From contig NZ_KQ947475.1 in assembly GCF_001506075.1 (NCBI RefSeq), positions 954,455-1,018,454 of the forward strand: DNA of 64,000 nucleotides. Direction: 5' to 3'. A model generated the notes under the pieces. That model was not told the DNA's origin and ran no database searches. It was given only the letters and a program-made list of their open reading frames with translations. The translations under genes were made by a program, and so were the position numbers. Below are positions 50,420 to 60,826 of the stretch, piece by piece (the first letter of the stretch is position 1; each line of letters starts with the position of its first letter). The DNA comes from Vibrio sp. MEBiC08052. GTDB lineage: Bacteria > Pseudomonadota > Gammaproteobacteria > Enterobacterales > Vibrionaceae.

Positions 50420-52324
50420 ATGAGCGAAACGGTTACGAATAACAAAGAAACTCGTGGTTTTCAGTCAGAAGTAAAGCAGTTGCTGAACCTGATGATCCAT
50501 TCTCTCTATTCAAATAAAGAGATATTTTTACGGGAGCTGATCTCCAATGCATCTGATGCGGCTGATAAATTGCGCTTTCAGGCGCTGTCGAATCCGGAGC
50601 TATATCAAGGAGATGCCGACCTTGCTGTACGTCTGTCTTTCGATAAGGAAGCGAAGACGCTCACGATATCAGACAATGGTATTGGTATGAGCCGGGACAG
50701 TGTAATTGATAACCTCGGGACAATTGCTAAATCTGGTACAAAAGAGTTTTTTGCCAAACTATCTGATGAGCAGGTCAAAGATTCACAGTTAATTGGTCAA
50801 TTTGGTGTCGGTTTCTATTCTGCTTTTATTGTCGCCGATGCAGTGACTGTTCGGACCCGTGATGCCAGCCTTTCTGCGGATGAAGGGGTTTTATGGCACT
50901 CTCAAGGAGAAGGGGAATATACGCTGGAAACGATTCGCAAAGAGAGTCGTGGTACCGATATTATTCTGCATTTGCGCGAAGAGGGTGAAGAGTTTTTATC
51001 TGAATGGCGTTTGAAAGAACTGGTTTCTAAATATTCTGACCATATTGGTATCCCTGTTTATATTCAAACGGTGAAAACTGACGAAGAAGGTAAAGAAACC
51101 GGTGAGACCGAATGGGAAAAAGTGAACAAAGCCGAAGCGCTATGGACACAACCCAAATCGGAGATCAGTGAGGAAGAATATAAAGCATTTTATAAGCATG
51201 TTTCTCATGACTTTGCTGATCCACTTGTCTGGAGCCACAACAAGGTTGAAGGGAAGAACGACTATACAAGCTTGCTGTATATTCCTTCTAAAGCACCGTG
51301 GGACATGATGAACCGCGATCATAAAAGCGGTTTGAAACTGTATGTACAGCGCGTGTTCATTATGGATGATGCGGCGCAGTTCATGCCTTCTTATCTGCGG
51401 TTTGTCCGAGGCCTGATTGACTCAAATGATTTGCCGTTGAACGTATCCCGTGAAATTTTGCAGGATAATAAAGTGACTCAGTCACTGCGTAGTGCATGCA
51501 CCAAGCGCGTGTTATCGATGCTAGAGCGCATGTCCAGCGATGAAGAAAAATATCAGACATTCTGGAAAGAATTTGGTCTGGTGATGAAAGAAGGGCCTGC
51601 TGAAGATTTTTCAAACCGTGAGAAAATTGCCGGTTTGCTGCGATTTGCCTCAACACATACGGAAAGTTCTGAGCAGAACGTCGCGCTGAAAGCGTATGTT
51701 GAGCGGATGAAAGAAGGTCAGGATAAGATCTACTATCTGACCGCAGACAGCTATGCGGCAGCGAAGAATAGCCCTCACTTAGAACAGTTCAAGTCTAAAG
51801 GTATTGAAGTTATTCTGATGTATGACCGTATTGATGAATGGCTGATGAACTATCTCACCGAGTTTGACGGAAAACAGTTCCAATCAATTACCAAAGCCGG
51901 ACTTGATTTGAGCCAGTTCGAGGACGAAGCTGAGAAAGAAAAACATAAAGAGACAGAAGAAGCGTTTAAAACAGTTGTCGAAAGAACGCAATCTTATCTC
52001 GGTGACCGCGTTAAGGAAGTTCGTACAACATTCAAACTTGCCTCGACACCTGCGGTCGTTGTTACCGATGATTATGAGATCGGTACACAAATGGCGAAGT
52101 TATTAGAAGCTGCAGGACAAGCCGCTCCGGAAGTGAAATATATTCTGGAGTTAAATCCGGAGCATGATCTGGTTAAGAAAATGGCTGATGAACCGGATGA
52201 AGAGCAGTTTGGTCGTTGGGTCGAGATTCTGTTAGGTCAGGCGATGTTGGCAGAAAGAGGTTCAATGGAAGATCCCGCTCAATTCCTGAGTGCGGTCAAC
52301 CGACTCTTGACTAAGGTTCAATAA
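50420..52324 (+). CDS. htpG: Chaperone HtpG (Hsp90)
   Basis: ATP-dependent cytosolic chaperone. GHKL ATPase motifs: [24 protein letters not shown] and [11 protein letters not shown]. Middle domain [23 protein letters not shown] segment and a C-terminal dimer domain follow. The frame is open from 50393, but the ATG at 50420 ([14 protein letters not shown]) has GGAG upstream and gives the usual 634 residues. Heat-shock promoter upstream, terminator downstream. Confidence 0.97.
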   Translation: MSETVTNNKETRGFQSEVKQLLNLMIHSLYSNKEIFLRELISNASDAADKLRFQALSNPELYQGDADLAVRLSFDKEAKTLTISDNGIGMSRDSVIDNLGTIAKSGTKEFFAKLSDEQVKDSQLIGQFGVGFYSAFIVADAVTVRTRDASLSADEGVLWHSQGEGEYTLETIRKESRGTDIILHLREEGEEFLSEWRLKELVSKYSDHIGIPVYIQTVKTDEEGKETGETEWEKVNKAEALWTQPKSEISEEEYKAFYKHVSHDFADPLVWSHNKVEGKNDYTSLLYIPSKAPWDMMNRDHKSGLKLYVQRVFIMDDAAQFMPSYLRFVRGLIDSNDLPLNVSREILQDNKVTQSLRSACTKRVLSMLERMSSDEEKYQTFWKEFGLVMKEGPAEDFSNREKIAGLLRFASTHTESSEQNVALKAYVERMKEGQDKIYYLTADSYAAAKNSPHLEQFKSKGIEVILMYDRIDEWLMNYLTEFDGKQFQSITKAGLDLSQFEDEAEKEKHKETEEAFKTVVERTQSYLGDRVKEVRTTFKLASTPAVVVTDDYEIGTQMAKLLEAAGQAAPEVKYILELNPEHDLVKKMADEPDEEQFGRWVEILLGQAMLAERGSMEDPAQFLSAVNRLLTKVQ

Positions 52325-52338
52325 GTTTGTTGGTATTC

Positions 52339-52368
52339 AATAAGCCCGCATTGCGGGCTTATCTTTTT
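52339..52368 (+). terminator. Terminator after htpG
   Basis: AATAAGCCCGC, ATT, GCGGGCTTAT followed by CTTTTT. It starts 15 bp after the htpG stop. Confidence 0.9.
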
Positions 52369-52561
52369 CATTCATGTAACTTTATGAAAATAATTGATAT
52401 TTTGTATCATATTTGTCACAGAACATTAGGTTTCTATCAATCTTTAGTCGTACCGGACGTTCAAAAATGAATCCTTATGGTAGAATTCCAGACTTGAATG
52501 TCTTAGGGAAGGCGTGTATTTTGCTCGCCTATTGAATGGTCTGATGACTTGAATTACACGT

Positions 52562-52611
52562 TTATACCGAAACTTTCCGTGACAACGAGAATGCAGTGAG
52601 TTTCGGTATAA
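52562..52611. repeat. 13-bp inverted repeat upstream of adk
   Basis: TTATACCGAAACT and AGTTTCGGTATAA pair perfectly around 24 bases. It ends 15 bp before the ribosome site. It could be a hairpin in the adk leader, a MITE-like palindrome, or an operator over a promoter. Confidence 0.75.
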
Positions 52612-52626
52612 TTCATCATTTTCTAA

Positions 52627-53283
<657 letters not shown>

Positions 53284-53341
53284 TCCCCTCTGGTTTATCG
53301 CTGACTGATGGTCATCGATAACGGGATATCTTGACGGATAG

Positions 53342-53376
53342 AAATCCAGAGTCTTTCGAGGCGCTGGATTTTTTTA
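53342..53376 (+). terminator. Terminator after adk
   Basis: AAATCCAG and CTGGATTT around 14 bases, followed by a run of T. It starts 58 bp after the adk stop. Confidence 0.82.
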
Positions 53377-53466
53377 TCCGGCAGATGCTCTCGCTAAAAA
53401 TCGTGATAGAGTATAGCCTGTAGTATTGTTGATGATTATTTGACTGAATAGGTGAAATCTGACGTG

Positions 53467-54441
53467 ATGTATCCGGCAAAAAAACGAGGTGTACTGTTAG
53501 TTAATTTGGGAACGCCAACAGCAGCAACACCTGCTGCGGTGAAAGCGTTTTTGGCTGAATTTCTTTCTGACCCGCGTGTCATTGATCTTTCTCCTTGGGT
53601 CTGGCGTCCATTATTACATGGCGTCATTTTACCCATTCGTTCACCTAAAGTTGCGCGTTTATACCAACAGATCTGGATGGATGGTGGGTCACCGTTAATG
53701 GTGTATTCAATGCGTCAGCGCGACAAATTGGCAAAATTGCTTGATATACCGGTTGAAGTTGGGATGACCTATGGTCAGCCAAGTGTTCGGGATGGATTGC
53801 AACGCCTAATGGCACAGCAGGTTGAGTCTGTAACGATATTACCGCTTTATCCTCAATATTCAGGAACAACCACAGCTGCGGTTTATGATGCCGTCGCCAA
53901 TGCGTTAAAGTCATTTTCGGTGGTCCCTGAACTTCATATTATTCGCGATCATTATCATCATCCACTCTATATAAAAGCACTCGCTGAGCAAGTTCGGCAT
54001 TCTTGGGAAAATCATGGCCGGGGAGATTATCTGCTCTGTTCCTATCATGGTATTCCACAGCGATATGCAGATAATGGTGATATTTATCCACAGCACTGTA
54101 TTGAGACGACTCGACTGCTTGCCGCTGAGTTGGGATTAGAGACACATCAAATTGGCACAGCTTATCAATCCCGTTTCGGCAAAGAAGAGTGGTTGCAACC
54201 TTATACCGATAAAACGTTAGAAAATCTTCCCCGGAACGGTATCAAGAATCTGGACATCATTTCTCCGGCATTCGCGGTAGATTGTCTGGAAACGCTGGAA
54301 GAAATCGCGCAAGAGGGCAAAGAGACTTTTCTGCATGCTGGTGGAGAGGTTTACAACTTCATTGGCTGTCTGAACGACTCAGATACCTATGTGTCTTTAT
54401 TCGCCGAATTGGTGAAACATTCGACAAACAAACATGAATGA
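53467..54441 (+). CDS. hemH: Ferrochelatase HemH
   Basis: Inserts Fe(II) into protoporphyrin IX, the last step of heme synthesis. Core segments: [25 protein letters not shown] start, the metal-site His in [27 protein letters not shown] and [15 protein letters not shown] with Glu. The frame also opens at a GTG (53452), but that codon overlaps the AGGTGA ribosome site; the ATG at 53467 ([11 protein letters not shown]) or the GTG just before it is preferred. 324 residues from the ATG. Confidence 0.94.
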   Translation: MYPAKKRGVLLVNLGTPTAATPAAVKAFLAEFLSDPRVIDLSPWVWRPLLHGVILPIRSPKVARLYQQIWMDGGSPLMVYSMRQRDKLAKLLDIPVEVGMTYGQPSVRDGLQRLMAQQVESVTILPLYPQYSGTTTAAVYDAVANALKSFSVVPELHIIRDHYHHPLYIKALAEQVRHSWENHGRGDYLLCSYHGIPQRYADNGDIYPQHCIETTRLLAAELGLETHQIGTAYQSRFGKEEWLQPYTDKTLENLPRNGIKNLDIISPAFAVDCLETLEEIAQEGKETFLHAGGEVYNFIGCLNDSDTYVSLFAELVKHSTNKHE

Positions 54442-54500
54442 GTGTTTATACATGTACCTTCTGTAAAACTGTTGCTAGGGTTTATATATGAAGGAGAAAA

Positions 54501-54518
54501 ATGGTTGTCAGAATATGA
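54501..54518 (+). CDS. Possible five-codon leader cistron coupled to rfaH
   Basis: ATG-GTT-GTC-AGA-ATA-TGA sits four bases after the best ribosome site of the region (AAGGAG, 54491-54496). Its stop codon overlaps the rfaH start as ATGA. This is the geometry of translational coupling. Whether it is translated is not known. Confidence 0.35.
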   Translation: MVVRI

Positions 54519-55009
54519 AACAATGGTATTTACTGTATTGTAAGCGTGGAGAACAGCAGCGAGCCAAATGCCATTTGGAGAATCAGGGCGTTGAATGCTA
54601 TTACCCTGAAATAAAAGTCGAGAAGATTTTGCGGGGAAAAAAGCAAACTCTACTTGAGCCGCTGTTCCCTTCTTATATGTTTGTCCGTTTTGATTATGAG
54701 AGCGGCCCCAGTTTTGTTTCAGTCCGTTCGACGAGAGGGGTGGCTGATTTTATCCGTTTCGGACAGCATCCTAAGGAAGTGAGCGCTGAGTTAGTCGAAC
54801 ACTTAAAAGTGTTGGAATCCAATCCTCAGTCTCTTCAGCAGAGTATGCCACAGCGTGGACAGGTCATTCGGGTGAAAGGGGGGCAATTTGCCGGAATTGA
54901 TGCCATTTATCAGGAAGCGGATGGCGAAACGCGTTCAATCATGTTGGTGAAAATGATTAGTCAGACCGTTGCAATGAGCTTTGATAATCGAGATTTGGAG
55001 TTGTCTTAG
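54515..55009 (+). CDS. rfaH: Transcription antiterminator RfaH
   Basis: NusG paralogue that follows RNA polymerase from ops sites and couples transcription to translation of long LPS, capsule and toxin operons. NGN domain MKQWYLLYCKRGEQQRAK, LEPLFPSYMFVRFD, TRGVADFIRFG; the C-terminal KOW-like domain QVIRVKGGQFAGIDAIYQ switches between alpha and beta forms. The frame opens at 54488, but the family start is the ATG at 54515 (164 residues). The strong AAGGAG at 54491 is 18 bases away and serves a five-codon frame instead (see the findings). Confidence 0.94.
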   Translation: MKQWYLLYCKRGEQQRAKCHLENQGVECYYPEIKVEKILRGKKQTLLEPLFPSYMFVRFDYESGPSFVSVRSTRGVADFIRFGQHPKEVSAELVEHLKVLESNPQSLQQSMPQRGQVIRVKGGQFAGIDAIYQEADGETRSIMLVKMISQTVAMSFDNRDLELS

Positions 55010-55056
55010 CAGGATTTTCTCTTCTAGACAGATAAGTCTCTGTCATTATCATCATC

Positions 55057-55090
55057 AAAAAACAGCAGGAAAAAATCCTGCTGTTTTTTT
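55057..55090. terminator. Bidirectional terminator between rfaH and asnB
   Basis: AAAACAGCAGGA and its complement around AAAAA with T-tracts on both strands; the two genes converge here. Confidence 0.92.
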
Positions 55091-55114
55091 GTAGTACTGA
55101 TTGAGAATCGCGGC

Positions 55115-56779
55115 TTAGTAAGCTTCCTGATGAACGTTTTTGACTGCGCGTCCGGATGGGTCAATACAGTTCTTAAACGATTCATCCCATTCAATGGCTT
55201 TTGCCGATGAACAAGCAACGGATGGGCCTCCCGGAACACACTTTGCTGCGGATTCGAGTGGGAATAGCTCTTCAAAAATTTCCCGGTATACATAACCTTC
55301 TTTGGTTGTCGGCGTATTGTATGGGAAGCGGAACTGCGCTGTTTCCATCTGTTGGTCGGTGATTTTTTCTTCTGCGACTGCTTTGAGGGTATCAATCCAG
55401 CCGTAGCCGACACCATCTGAAAACTGTTCTTTCTGCCGCCAGGCGATTGAGTCTGGCAGATAGTGTTCAAAGCATTCTCGCAAGATATGTTTTTCCATTT
55501 TGCCGTTGCCGCACATTTTATCTTTCGGGTTTAGACGCATGGCAACATCAATAAACTCTTTATCCAAGAATGGGACGCGTCCTTCCACACCCCATGCAGC
55601 CAGAGATTTGTTCGCTCGTGCACAGTCAAACATGTTCAGCGCCAGTAGTTTGCGAACTGTTTCTTCATGGAACTCGCGAGCATTCGGGGCTTTGTGGAAA
55701 TAAAGATATCCCCCGAAAATTTCATCGGCACCTTCACCGGAAAGCACCATTTTAATTCCCATTGCTTTGATTTTTCGCCCCATCAAAAACATTGGCGTTG
55801 ATGCACGGATGGTTGTCACATCATATGTTTCGATGTGGTAAATCACATCCCGAATGGCATCCAGACCTTCCTGAATGGTATAGGTCATCTCATGGTGAAC
55901 CGTGCCGATTTTTGCAGCAACTTCCCGGGCGGCTTTAAGGTCCGGAGCGTCTTCCAAACCAATTGCAAATGAGTGCAACTGAGGCCACCAAGCTGCCGAT
56001 TGCTCATCGTCTTCAATCCGCATCGCAGCGAAGCGTTTCGCGATTGCGGAAGTAATGGATGAGTCCAGTCCTCCGGATAGCAGTACGCCGTAAGGAACGT
56101 CGGTCATGAGCTGTCGTTTGACAGCCGCCTCCAAGGCTTGAGTCAGTTGCTCTTTATCTGTCACATTATCTTCAACGGCACTATAGTCGTTCCAGTCTCG
56201 AGTATAGTAGCGGACCGGCTCTTGATCGGATGAACCGTAATAACAACCCGGAGGAAATTCGCTGATGGTTTTACAAACCGGAACCAACGCTTTCATTTCT
56301 GAGGCAATGTAATAGTTCCCATGTTCATCAAAGCCTTGATAGAGCGGAATAATACCGATGTGATCGCGACCGACCAAATACTGGTCTTTTTCCTCATCGT
56401 ACAGGATGAAAGCGAAGATACCGTTGAGTTCTTCGAGTAAATCTGCACCCATATCCTGATAAAGTGCCAAGATGACTTCACAATCTGAATCAGTCTGGAA
56501 ATCGTATTTGTCTTCGTAACGGGCTCTGATTTCTTTGTGGTTATAGATTTCACCGTTGACGGCGAGTATATGTTTTTTATTCGGACTGTAGATTGGCTGA
56601 GCGCCGCTATTCAGACCAACGATAGCCAGCCTTTCATGCGCCAGAATTGCATGATCCGATGTATAAATACCAGACCAGTCCGGACCACGGTGACGAAGTT
56701 TTTTGGACATTTCCAATGCCAGCGGACGTAGCTTCGATGCATCGCTTTTTATATCTAAGATGCCAAATATAGAACACAT
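55115..56779 (-). CDS. asnB: Asparagine synthetase B (glutamine-hydrolysing)
   Basis: Makes asparagine from aspartate, ATP and glutamine. Class II amidotransferase domain with catalytic Cys1 (MCSIFGILDIK) and RHRGPDWSG, VNGEIYNH; synthetase domain with the PP-loop LLSGGLDSSITSA. The ATG at 56785 (MSMC) would put two residues before the cysteine; the ATG at 56779 has GGGA at the right distance, leaves Cys1 after Met removal and gives 554 residues, the E. coli length. Confidence 0.96.
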   Translation of the reverse strand: MCSIFGILDIKSDASKLRPLALEMSKKLRHRGPDWSGIYTSDHAILAHERLAIVGLNSGAQPIYSPNKKHILAVNGEIYNHKEIRARYEDKYDFQTDSDCEVILALYQDMGADLLEELNGIFAFILYDEEKDQYLVGRDHIGIIPLYQGFDEHGNYYIASEMKALVPVCKTISEFPPGCYYGSSDQEPVRYYTRDWNDYSAVEDNVTDKEQLTQALEAAVKRQLMTDVPYGVLLSGGLDSSITSAIAKRFAAMRIEDDEQSAAWWPQLHSFAIGLEDAPDLKAAREVAAKIGTVHHEMTYTIQEGLDAIRDVIYHIETYDVTTIRASTPMFLMGRKIKAMGIKMVLSGEGADEIFGGYLYFHKAPNAREFHEETVRKLLALNMFDCARANKSLAAWGVEGRVPFLDKEFIDVAMRLNPKDKMCGNGKMEKHILRECFEHYLPDSIAWRQKEQFSDGVGYGWIDTLKAVAEEKITDQQMETAQFRFPYNTPTTKEGYVYREIFEELFPLESAAKCVPGGPSVACSSAKAIEWDESFKNCIDPSGRAVKNVHQEAY

Positions 56780-56867
56780 ACTCATTCCCTTATGATTTTT
56801 TGCTTTGAATGTTAATGTGCCACTTTTTTCAGAAAAGACAACACTTGATTGTATCTATTTCTATTTA

Positions 56868-56888
56868 AAATTCACTTAAGGTGAATTT
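56868..56888. promoter_or_regulatory. Palindrome upstream of asnB, candidate operator
   Basis: AAATTCAC-TTAAG-GTGAATTT, eight-base perfect arms, about 90 bp before the asnB start in an AT-rich stretch. The regulator is unknown; AsnC/Lrp or NagC-type control would be reasonable guesses. Confidence 0.45.
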
Positions 56889-57002
56889 AATTTAATTCTT
56901 TTGTCATTTTATTAAATTTTTTATAACTATAGACGCAATGTGGTTGTTATTTGTTCAGATTCGTTGGTTGATGTCGGGAGTCAGGGAGGGATAGAAATCG
57001 AG

Positions 57003-57027
57003 CAAGGCAACCAGATTGGTTACCTTG
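57003..57027 (-). terminator. Hairpin after nagC
   Basis: CAAGGTAACCA pairs with TGGTTGCCTTG (one G-U) around ATC when read leftward. It starts 18 bp after the nagC stop, with only scattered T beyond it, so termination may be weak. Confidence 0.6.
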
Positions 57028-57044
57028 GCGTATCAATACAGTGA

Positions 57045-58259
57045 TTACTCTTCAAGAAGTTTTTGGAGTAATACGCCATTTAACATGGCTCGTTTGATCA
57101 TTGCAAAAGCAGCAATCGGCGGTTGCTTATAAACCTGTGAGGCCACAATCGGGAGGTTTTTATAGAATGCTTTCAGAGATTGATTCTGTACATTGCGTTC
57201 GATAGCCGGAAAAATCAATGTTTGTGCCATCGTAATATCCCCGGCAATAACAATTTTTTGCGGATTGAACAAGTTTACTGTGATAGCTACGGCCTTACCT
57301 AAATGATCACCGACTTTTATCAAGGTCTGACGTGCCAGTTCATCTCCCTGATTGGCATGATCACAAATATCGTTAATCGTAATTTGCTCCAATTCAGAAA
57401 GTGTTGACTGATAGCCTTGATCAAGAAATTGTCTGACCCGTTTAACGATTGCCGGGTTGGATGCCACTGTTTCCAGACACCCGAAATTACCGCACTGACA
57501 TTGTGCACCCAGTGGATCGATCTGAATATGACCGATTTCTCCAACATTGCGGTTAAACCCGAGAAAAATTCGGCCATTGACGATCATTCCGGCCCCTGTT
57601 CCGCGGCCGACACTGATCAAAATCGAATCCTGACAATCCTGACTTGAACCGAAATAATGTTCAGCGAGGGCAAGTCCCCGGATATCATTACCGATAAAAC
57701 ACTCGACACCGAAATGATTTTTGATGATGTCTCCCATCGCGAGTTCATCAACATCGACATTGTGCATGTATTCAACCACGCCTGTTTCTGGGTTAACCAG
57801 TCCGGGGAGAACCACACCAATGGCAATTAATTGTTGAATATATGCTTGTTTTTCTCGGATGAAGTGACGAATGTAGTGAAGTAATCCTTCAATGAGTTCT
57901 TTTTGATGCAGATATTGAAACTCATGATAATCGGAAACAATTTCGTTTCCGCCCAGATTATAAAGACTGATCTGAATGTAGTCGCGGCCTAGCCTGACAG
58001 CGACGGAATGAAACGGAAGCACTTCAGTTTCAAGAGAGATAGCCCTGCGTCCACCGGTCGATGCCTGTTGTGCGACTTCTTTAATGAGGCCTTTTTCCAA
58101 CAGTTGGCGGGTGATTTTCGTGACACTGGCAGGTGCTAACTGACTGATATCTGCAACCTGAATGCGAGAGATCGGACCCTGTTGATCGATGAGCCGATAC
58201 ACAGCGGCACTATTAAGTTGTTTGACTAAATCTACATTACCTTTTTGCGTATCATTCAT
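57045..58259 (-). CDS. nagC: N-acetylglucosamine repressor NagC
   Basis: ROK-family repressor that responds to GlcNAc-6-phosphate and, in vibrios, controls chitin and GlcNAc use. Winged HTH at about 18-65 (GPISRIQVADISQLAPASVT), a ROK domain with GRGTGAGMI, the GEIGHIQIDP motif and the zinc motif CQCGNFGCLE. 404 residues. Mlc is a close paralogue; the place next to asnB supports NagC. No nagA or nagE gene is next to it here. Confidence 0.9.
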   Translation of the reverse strand: MNDTQKGNVDLVKQLNSAAVYRLIDQQGPISRIQVADISQLAPASVTKITRQLLEKGLIKEVAQQASTGGRRAISLETEVLPFHSVAVRLGRDYIQISLYNLGGNEIVSDYHEFQYLHQKELIEGLLHYIRHFIREKQAYIQQLIAIGVVLPGLVNPETGVVEYMHNVDVDELAMGDIIKNHFGVECFIGNDIRGLALAEHYFGSSQDCQDSILISVGRGTGAGMIVNGRIFLGFNRNVGEIGHIQIDPLGAQCQCGNFGCLETVASNPAIVKRVRQFLDQGYQSTLSELEQITINDICDHANQGDELARQTLIKVGDHLGKAVAITVNLFNPQKIVIAGDITMAQTLIFPAIERNVQNQSLKAFYKNLPIVASQVYKQPPIAAFAMIKRAMLNGVLLQKLLEE

Positions 58260-58880
58260 TGCTTATGCTGCTCGTATTGCCCATTTTTTAATCTTGTCAT
58301 CGGATTGTAAAATTTTTTATCGATGATAGCCTACCCACATACTCACTGTGTTTATTGTGTCGGTTTGGTTGCGTGATGTCTATGGTACTTTTCTCTATAC
58401 CGGCAGACGACGGTACATTCACTGAGTTTATTTGTACGATGATGGCTGGTGTTCAAGGCAGTTCATTGTCTGAGTCCAGAATATATCCTGCCAAAGCGGT
58501 AATATACTGCCTTATCGCTAAAAATAAAGTCCTCTCCAGCTGCAGCTGTAGGAGCTGTGGCATTGGTCACTAATCTTTTGCCATCTCAGTTTACTTTTTC
58601 GCAATATTTGGAGGATGTAAATGCTAATTATGATGGCGCTCTTGATGCGCAATCCAGCGCCAAAAACCAGAAATACCGTTTTATCGATGTAAAATGATCA
58701 ATCTCAGGAAATAATCTTAAGAATATCCCGGAATCATATTGTGTAATCACAAAGAATTGTGGATCATTAGGGGTGTTAATTTTTATATATCCTAACTGCA
58801 AAATTATTCGTGGTGTACTTGTCTGGATTCAAACAGATGAGTCACGGTCCTGAGAATACAAAATTATTGAGGTGTTATAG
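58260..58880. other. Long gene-poor gap nagC-glnS
   Basis: 621 bases without an intact gene. It has an open frame without a start codon (58503-58697), alternating TTGTG/CACAA/TTGTG elements at 58739-58761, and a direct repeat CAAAATTATT at 58799-58808 and 58859-58868. It must hold the nagC and glnS promoters, neither of which I can mark with confidence. Confidence 0.6.
58503..58697 (+). pseudogene. Possible gene remnant without start
   Basis: A frame of 64 codons closed by TAA at 58500 and TGA at 58695, with no ATG, GTG or TTG in a good context. The translation has normal-looking composition (SPAAAVGAVALVTNLLPSQ, then YLEDVNANYDGALDAQSS and RFIDVK). It could be the 3' end of a lost or frameshifted gene. 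I do not recognise the family, and it may be chance. Confidence 0.3.
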
Positions 58881-60551
58881 ATGAGTGAAGCTGAGGCTCG
58901 TCCATCGAACTTTATCCGTCAGATTATTGATAAAGACTTGGCGGAAGGCAAACATACCAGTGTGCATACCCGATTCCCACCAGAGCCGAACGGCTATCTT
59001 CATATCGGACATGCTAAGTCAATCTGTTTGAATTTTGGTATTGCTCAGGATTATCAGGGCCAGTGTAACTTACGTTTTGATGATACAAACCCAGAAAAAG
59101 AGAACATCGAATATGTTGAGTCGATTAAGAAAGACGTCAACTGGTTAGGTTTTCAATGGGCTGGTGAGGTATGTTATTCCTCTGATTATTTTGATCAGCT
59201 GTATCGTTATGCAGTTGAGTTGATTGAGAAAGGTCTGGCTTATGTTGAAGAACTGACTCCGGAACAAATCCGTGAGTATCGGGGAACCTTGACTCAACCG
59301 GGCAAAGAAAGTCCTTACCGTGATCGCAGTGTTGAAGAAAATCTCGCCTTGTTTGAAAAAATGCGCAGTGGTGGTTTTCAGGAAGGTGAAGCCTGTTTAC
59401 GTGCCAAAATCGATATGGCTTCTTCTTTTATCGTCTTGCGTGATCCGGTTTTATACCGGGTTCGTTTTGCCGAGCATCACCAGACAGGTAATCAATGGTG
59501 TATTTATCCGATGTACGATTTTACTCACTGTATTTCGGATGCATTGGAAGGCATTACTCACTCGCTGTGTACGCTAGAGTTTCAGGATAACCGACGATTG
59601 TATGATTGGGTATTGGATAACATTTCGATTCCCTGCCATCCGAGACAGTATGAGTTCAGCCGCTTAAACCTTGAATATACTGTGATGTCTAAACGGAAGC
59701 TGAATCAATTGGTGTCAGAAAACTTGGTTTCAGGATGGGATGACCCACGGATGCCGACAATTTCTGGTTTACGTCGTCGCGGATTTACATCGGCATCGAT
59801 TCGTGAATTCTGTAAACGCATCGGCGTGACGAAGCAAGACAATATGATTGAATTTGGTTCATTGGAATCTTGTATTCGTGATGACCTGAATGAAAATGCG
59901 CCCAGAGCGATGGCTGTACTGGATCCGGTGAAGATTGTCATTGAAAATTATGACGCTGACACGGTGGAGATGCTGGATGTCGCCAATCATCCGAACAAGC
60001 CTGAGATGGGCAGCCGCCAAGTCGCCTTTAGCCGGGAAGTTTGGATTGAACGTGAAGATTTTCGTGAAGAAGCGAATAAGAAATATAAACGTCTTGTTCT
60101 TGGCAAAGAAGTCCGTTTACGCGGTGCTTATGTCATTAAAGCTGAGCGGATTGAAAAAGATAGCGCGGGTGAGATTACGACGATTTACTGTACTTACGAT
60201 GCCGATACATTGGGGAAAAACCCTGCGGATGGCAGAAAAGTCAAAGGTGTCATTCACTGGGTTTCCGTCAACCAAGGTGTTCCCGCTGAGTTCCGGCTGT
60301 ATGATCGGCTCTTTTCGGTGGCAAACCCGGCTGCAGAAGATGATTTTAAGCAAGTCCTGAACCCCGAATCTCTGGTCCGCAAGCAAGGTTTTGTCGAAGC
60401 CAGTTTAGCCGTGGCTCAACCAGAATTTGGTTATCAGTTTGAACGCTTAGGTTATTTTTGTGCCGATAATCACGATTCTTCAACCGAATCATTGGTTTTT
60501 AACCGGACTGTCGGTTTGAGAGACACATGGGCGAAGATTGAAGCGGCCTGA
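58881..60551 (+). CDS. glnS: Glutaminyl-tRNA synthetase GlnS
   Basis: Class I synthetase that charges tRNA-Gln. HIGH motif [15 protein letters not shown] (about residues 33-47), KMSKS-like [11 protein letters not shown], and the bacterial C-terminal anticodon-binding beta-barrels. 556 residues. GAGGTG lies seven bases before the ATG. Ends at a terminator. Confidence 0.98.
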   Translation: MSEAEARPSNFIRQIIDKDLAEGKHTSVHTRFPPEPNGYLHIGHAKSICLNFGIAQDYQGQCNLRFDDTNPEKENIEYVESIKKDVNWLGFQWAGEVCYSSDYFDQLYRYAVELIEKGLAYVEELTPEQIREYRGTLTQPGKESPYRDRSVEENLALFEKMRSGGFQEGEACLRAKIDMASSFIVLRDPVLYRVRFAEHHQTGNQWCIYPMYDFTHCISDALEGITHSLCTLEFQDNRRLYDWVLDNISIPCHPRQYEFSRLNLEYTVMSKRKLNQLVSENLVSGWDDPRMPTISGLRRRGFTSASIREFCKRIGVTKQDNMIEFGSLESCIRDDLNENAPRAMAVLDPVKIVIENYDADTVEMLDVANHPNKPEMGSRQVAFSREVWIEREDFREEANKKYKRLVLGKEVRLRGAYVIKAERIEKDSAGEITTIYCTYDADTLGKNPADGRKVKGVIHWVSVNQGVPAEFRLYDRLFSVANPAAEDDFKQVLNPESLVRKQGFVEASLAVAQPEFGYQFERLGYFCADNHDSSTESLVFNRTVGLRDTWAKIEAA

Positions 60552-60571
60552 TATGCTTTGATGAAGTGATA

Positions 60572-60598
60572 GAAAGCCAGCAAATTGCTGGCTTTTTT
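60572..60598 (+). terminator. Terminator after glnS
   Basis: AAAGCCAGCAA and TTGCTGGC followed by six T, 21 bp after the glnS stop. Confidence 0.92.
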
Positions 60599-60826
60599 AC
60601 TGTTCAAATCATGCTTTGTGACGCCATCAACTGGTTTGATCTGATGCTATTTGAACGCATGCAGGGGTCGATGGTGAATCAGAATTGTGGAAAATGTGTG
60701 AGATGCGCGCAATTATTGTAGGCAAAACAGTTTTTTTCCGGATAACCTATAGTTTTGCTGGTGTAATCCGATATATTTAACAGATTATTGAATTTACTAT
60801 TACCTAAGCACATAGCTGAGCTTTAT

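Noticed and set aside
58355..58573. 72-codon + strand frame in the nagC-glnS gap
   Set aside because: Cysteine-rich, non-protein-like composition and no ribosome site; it is treated as non-coding, and the other frame at 58503-58697 is kept only as a possible remnant.
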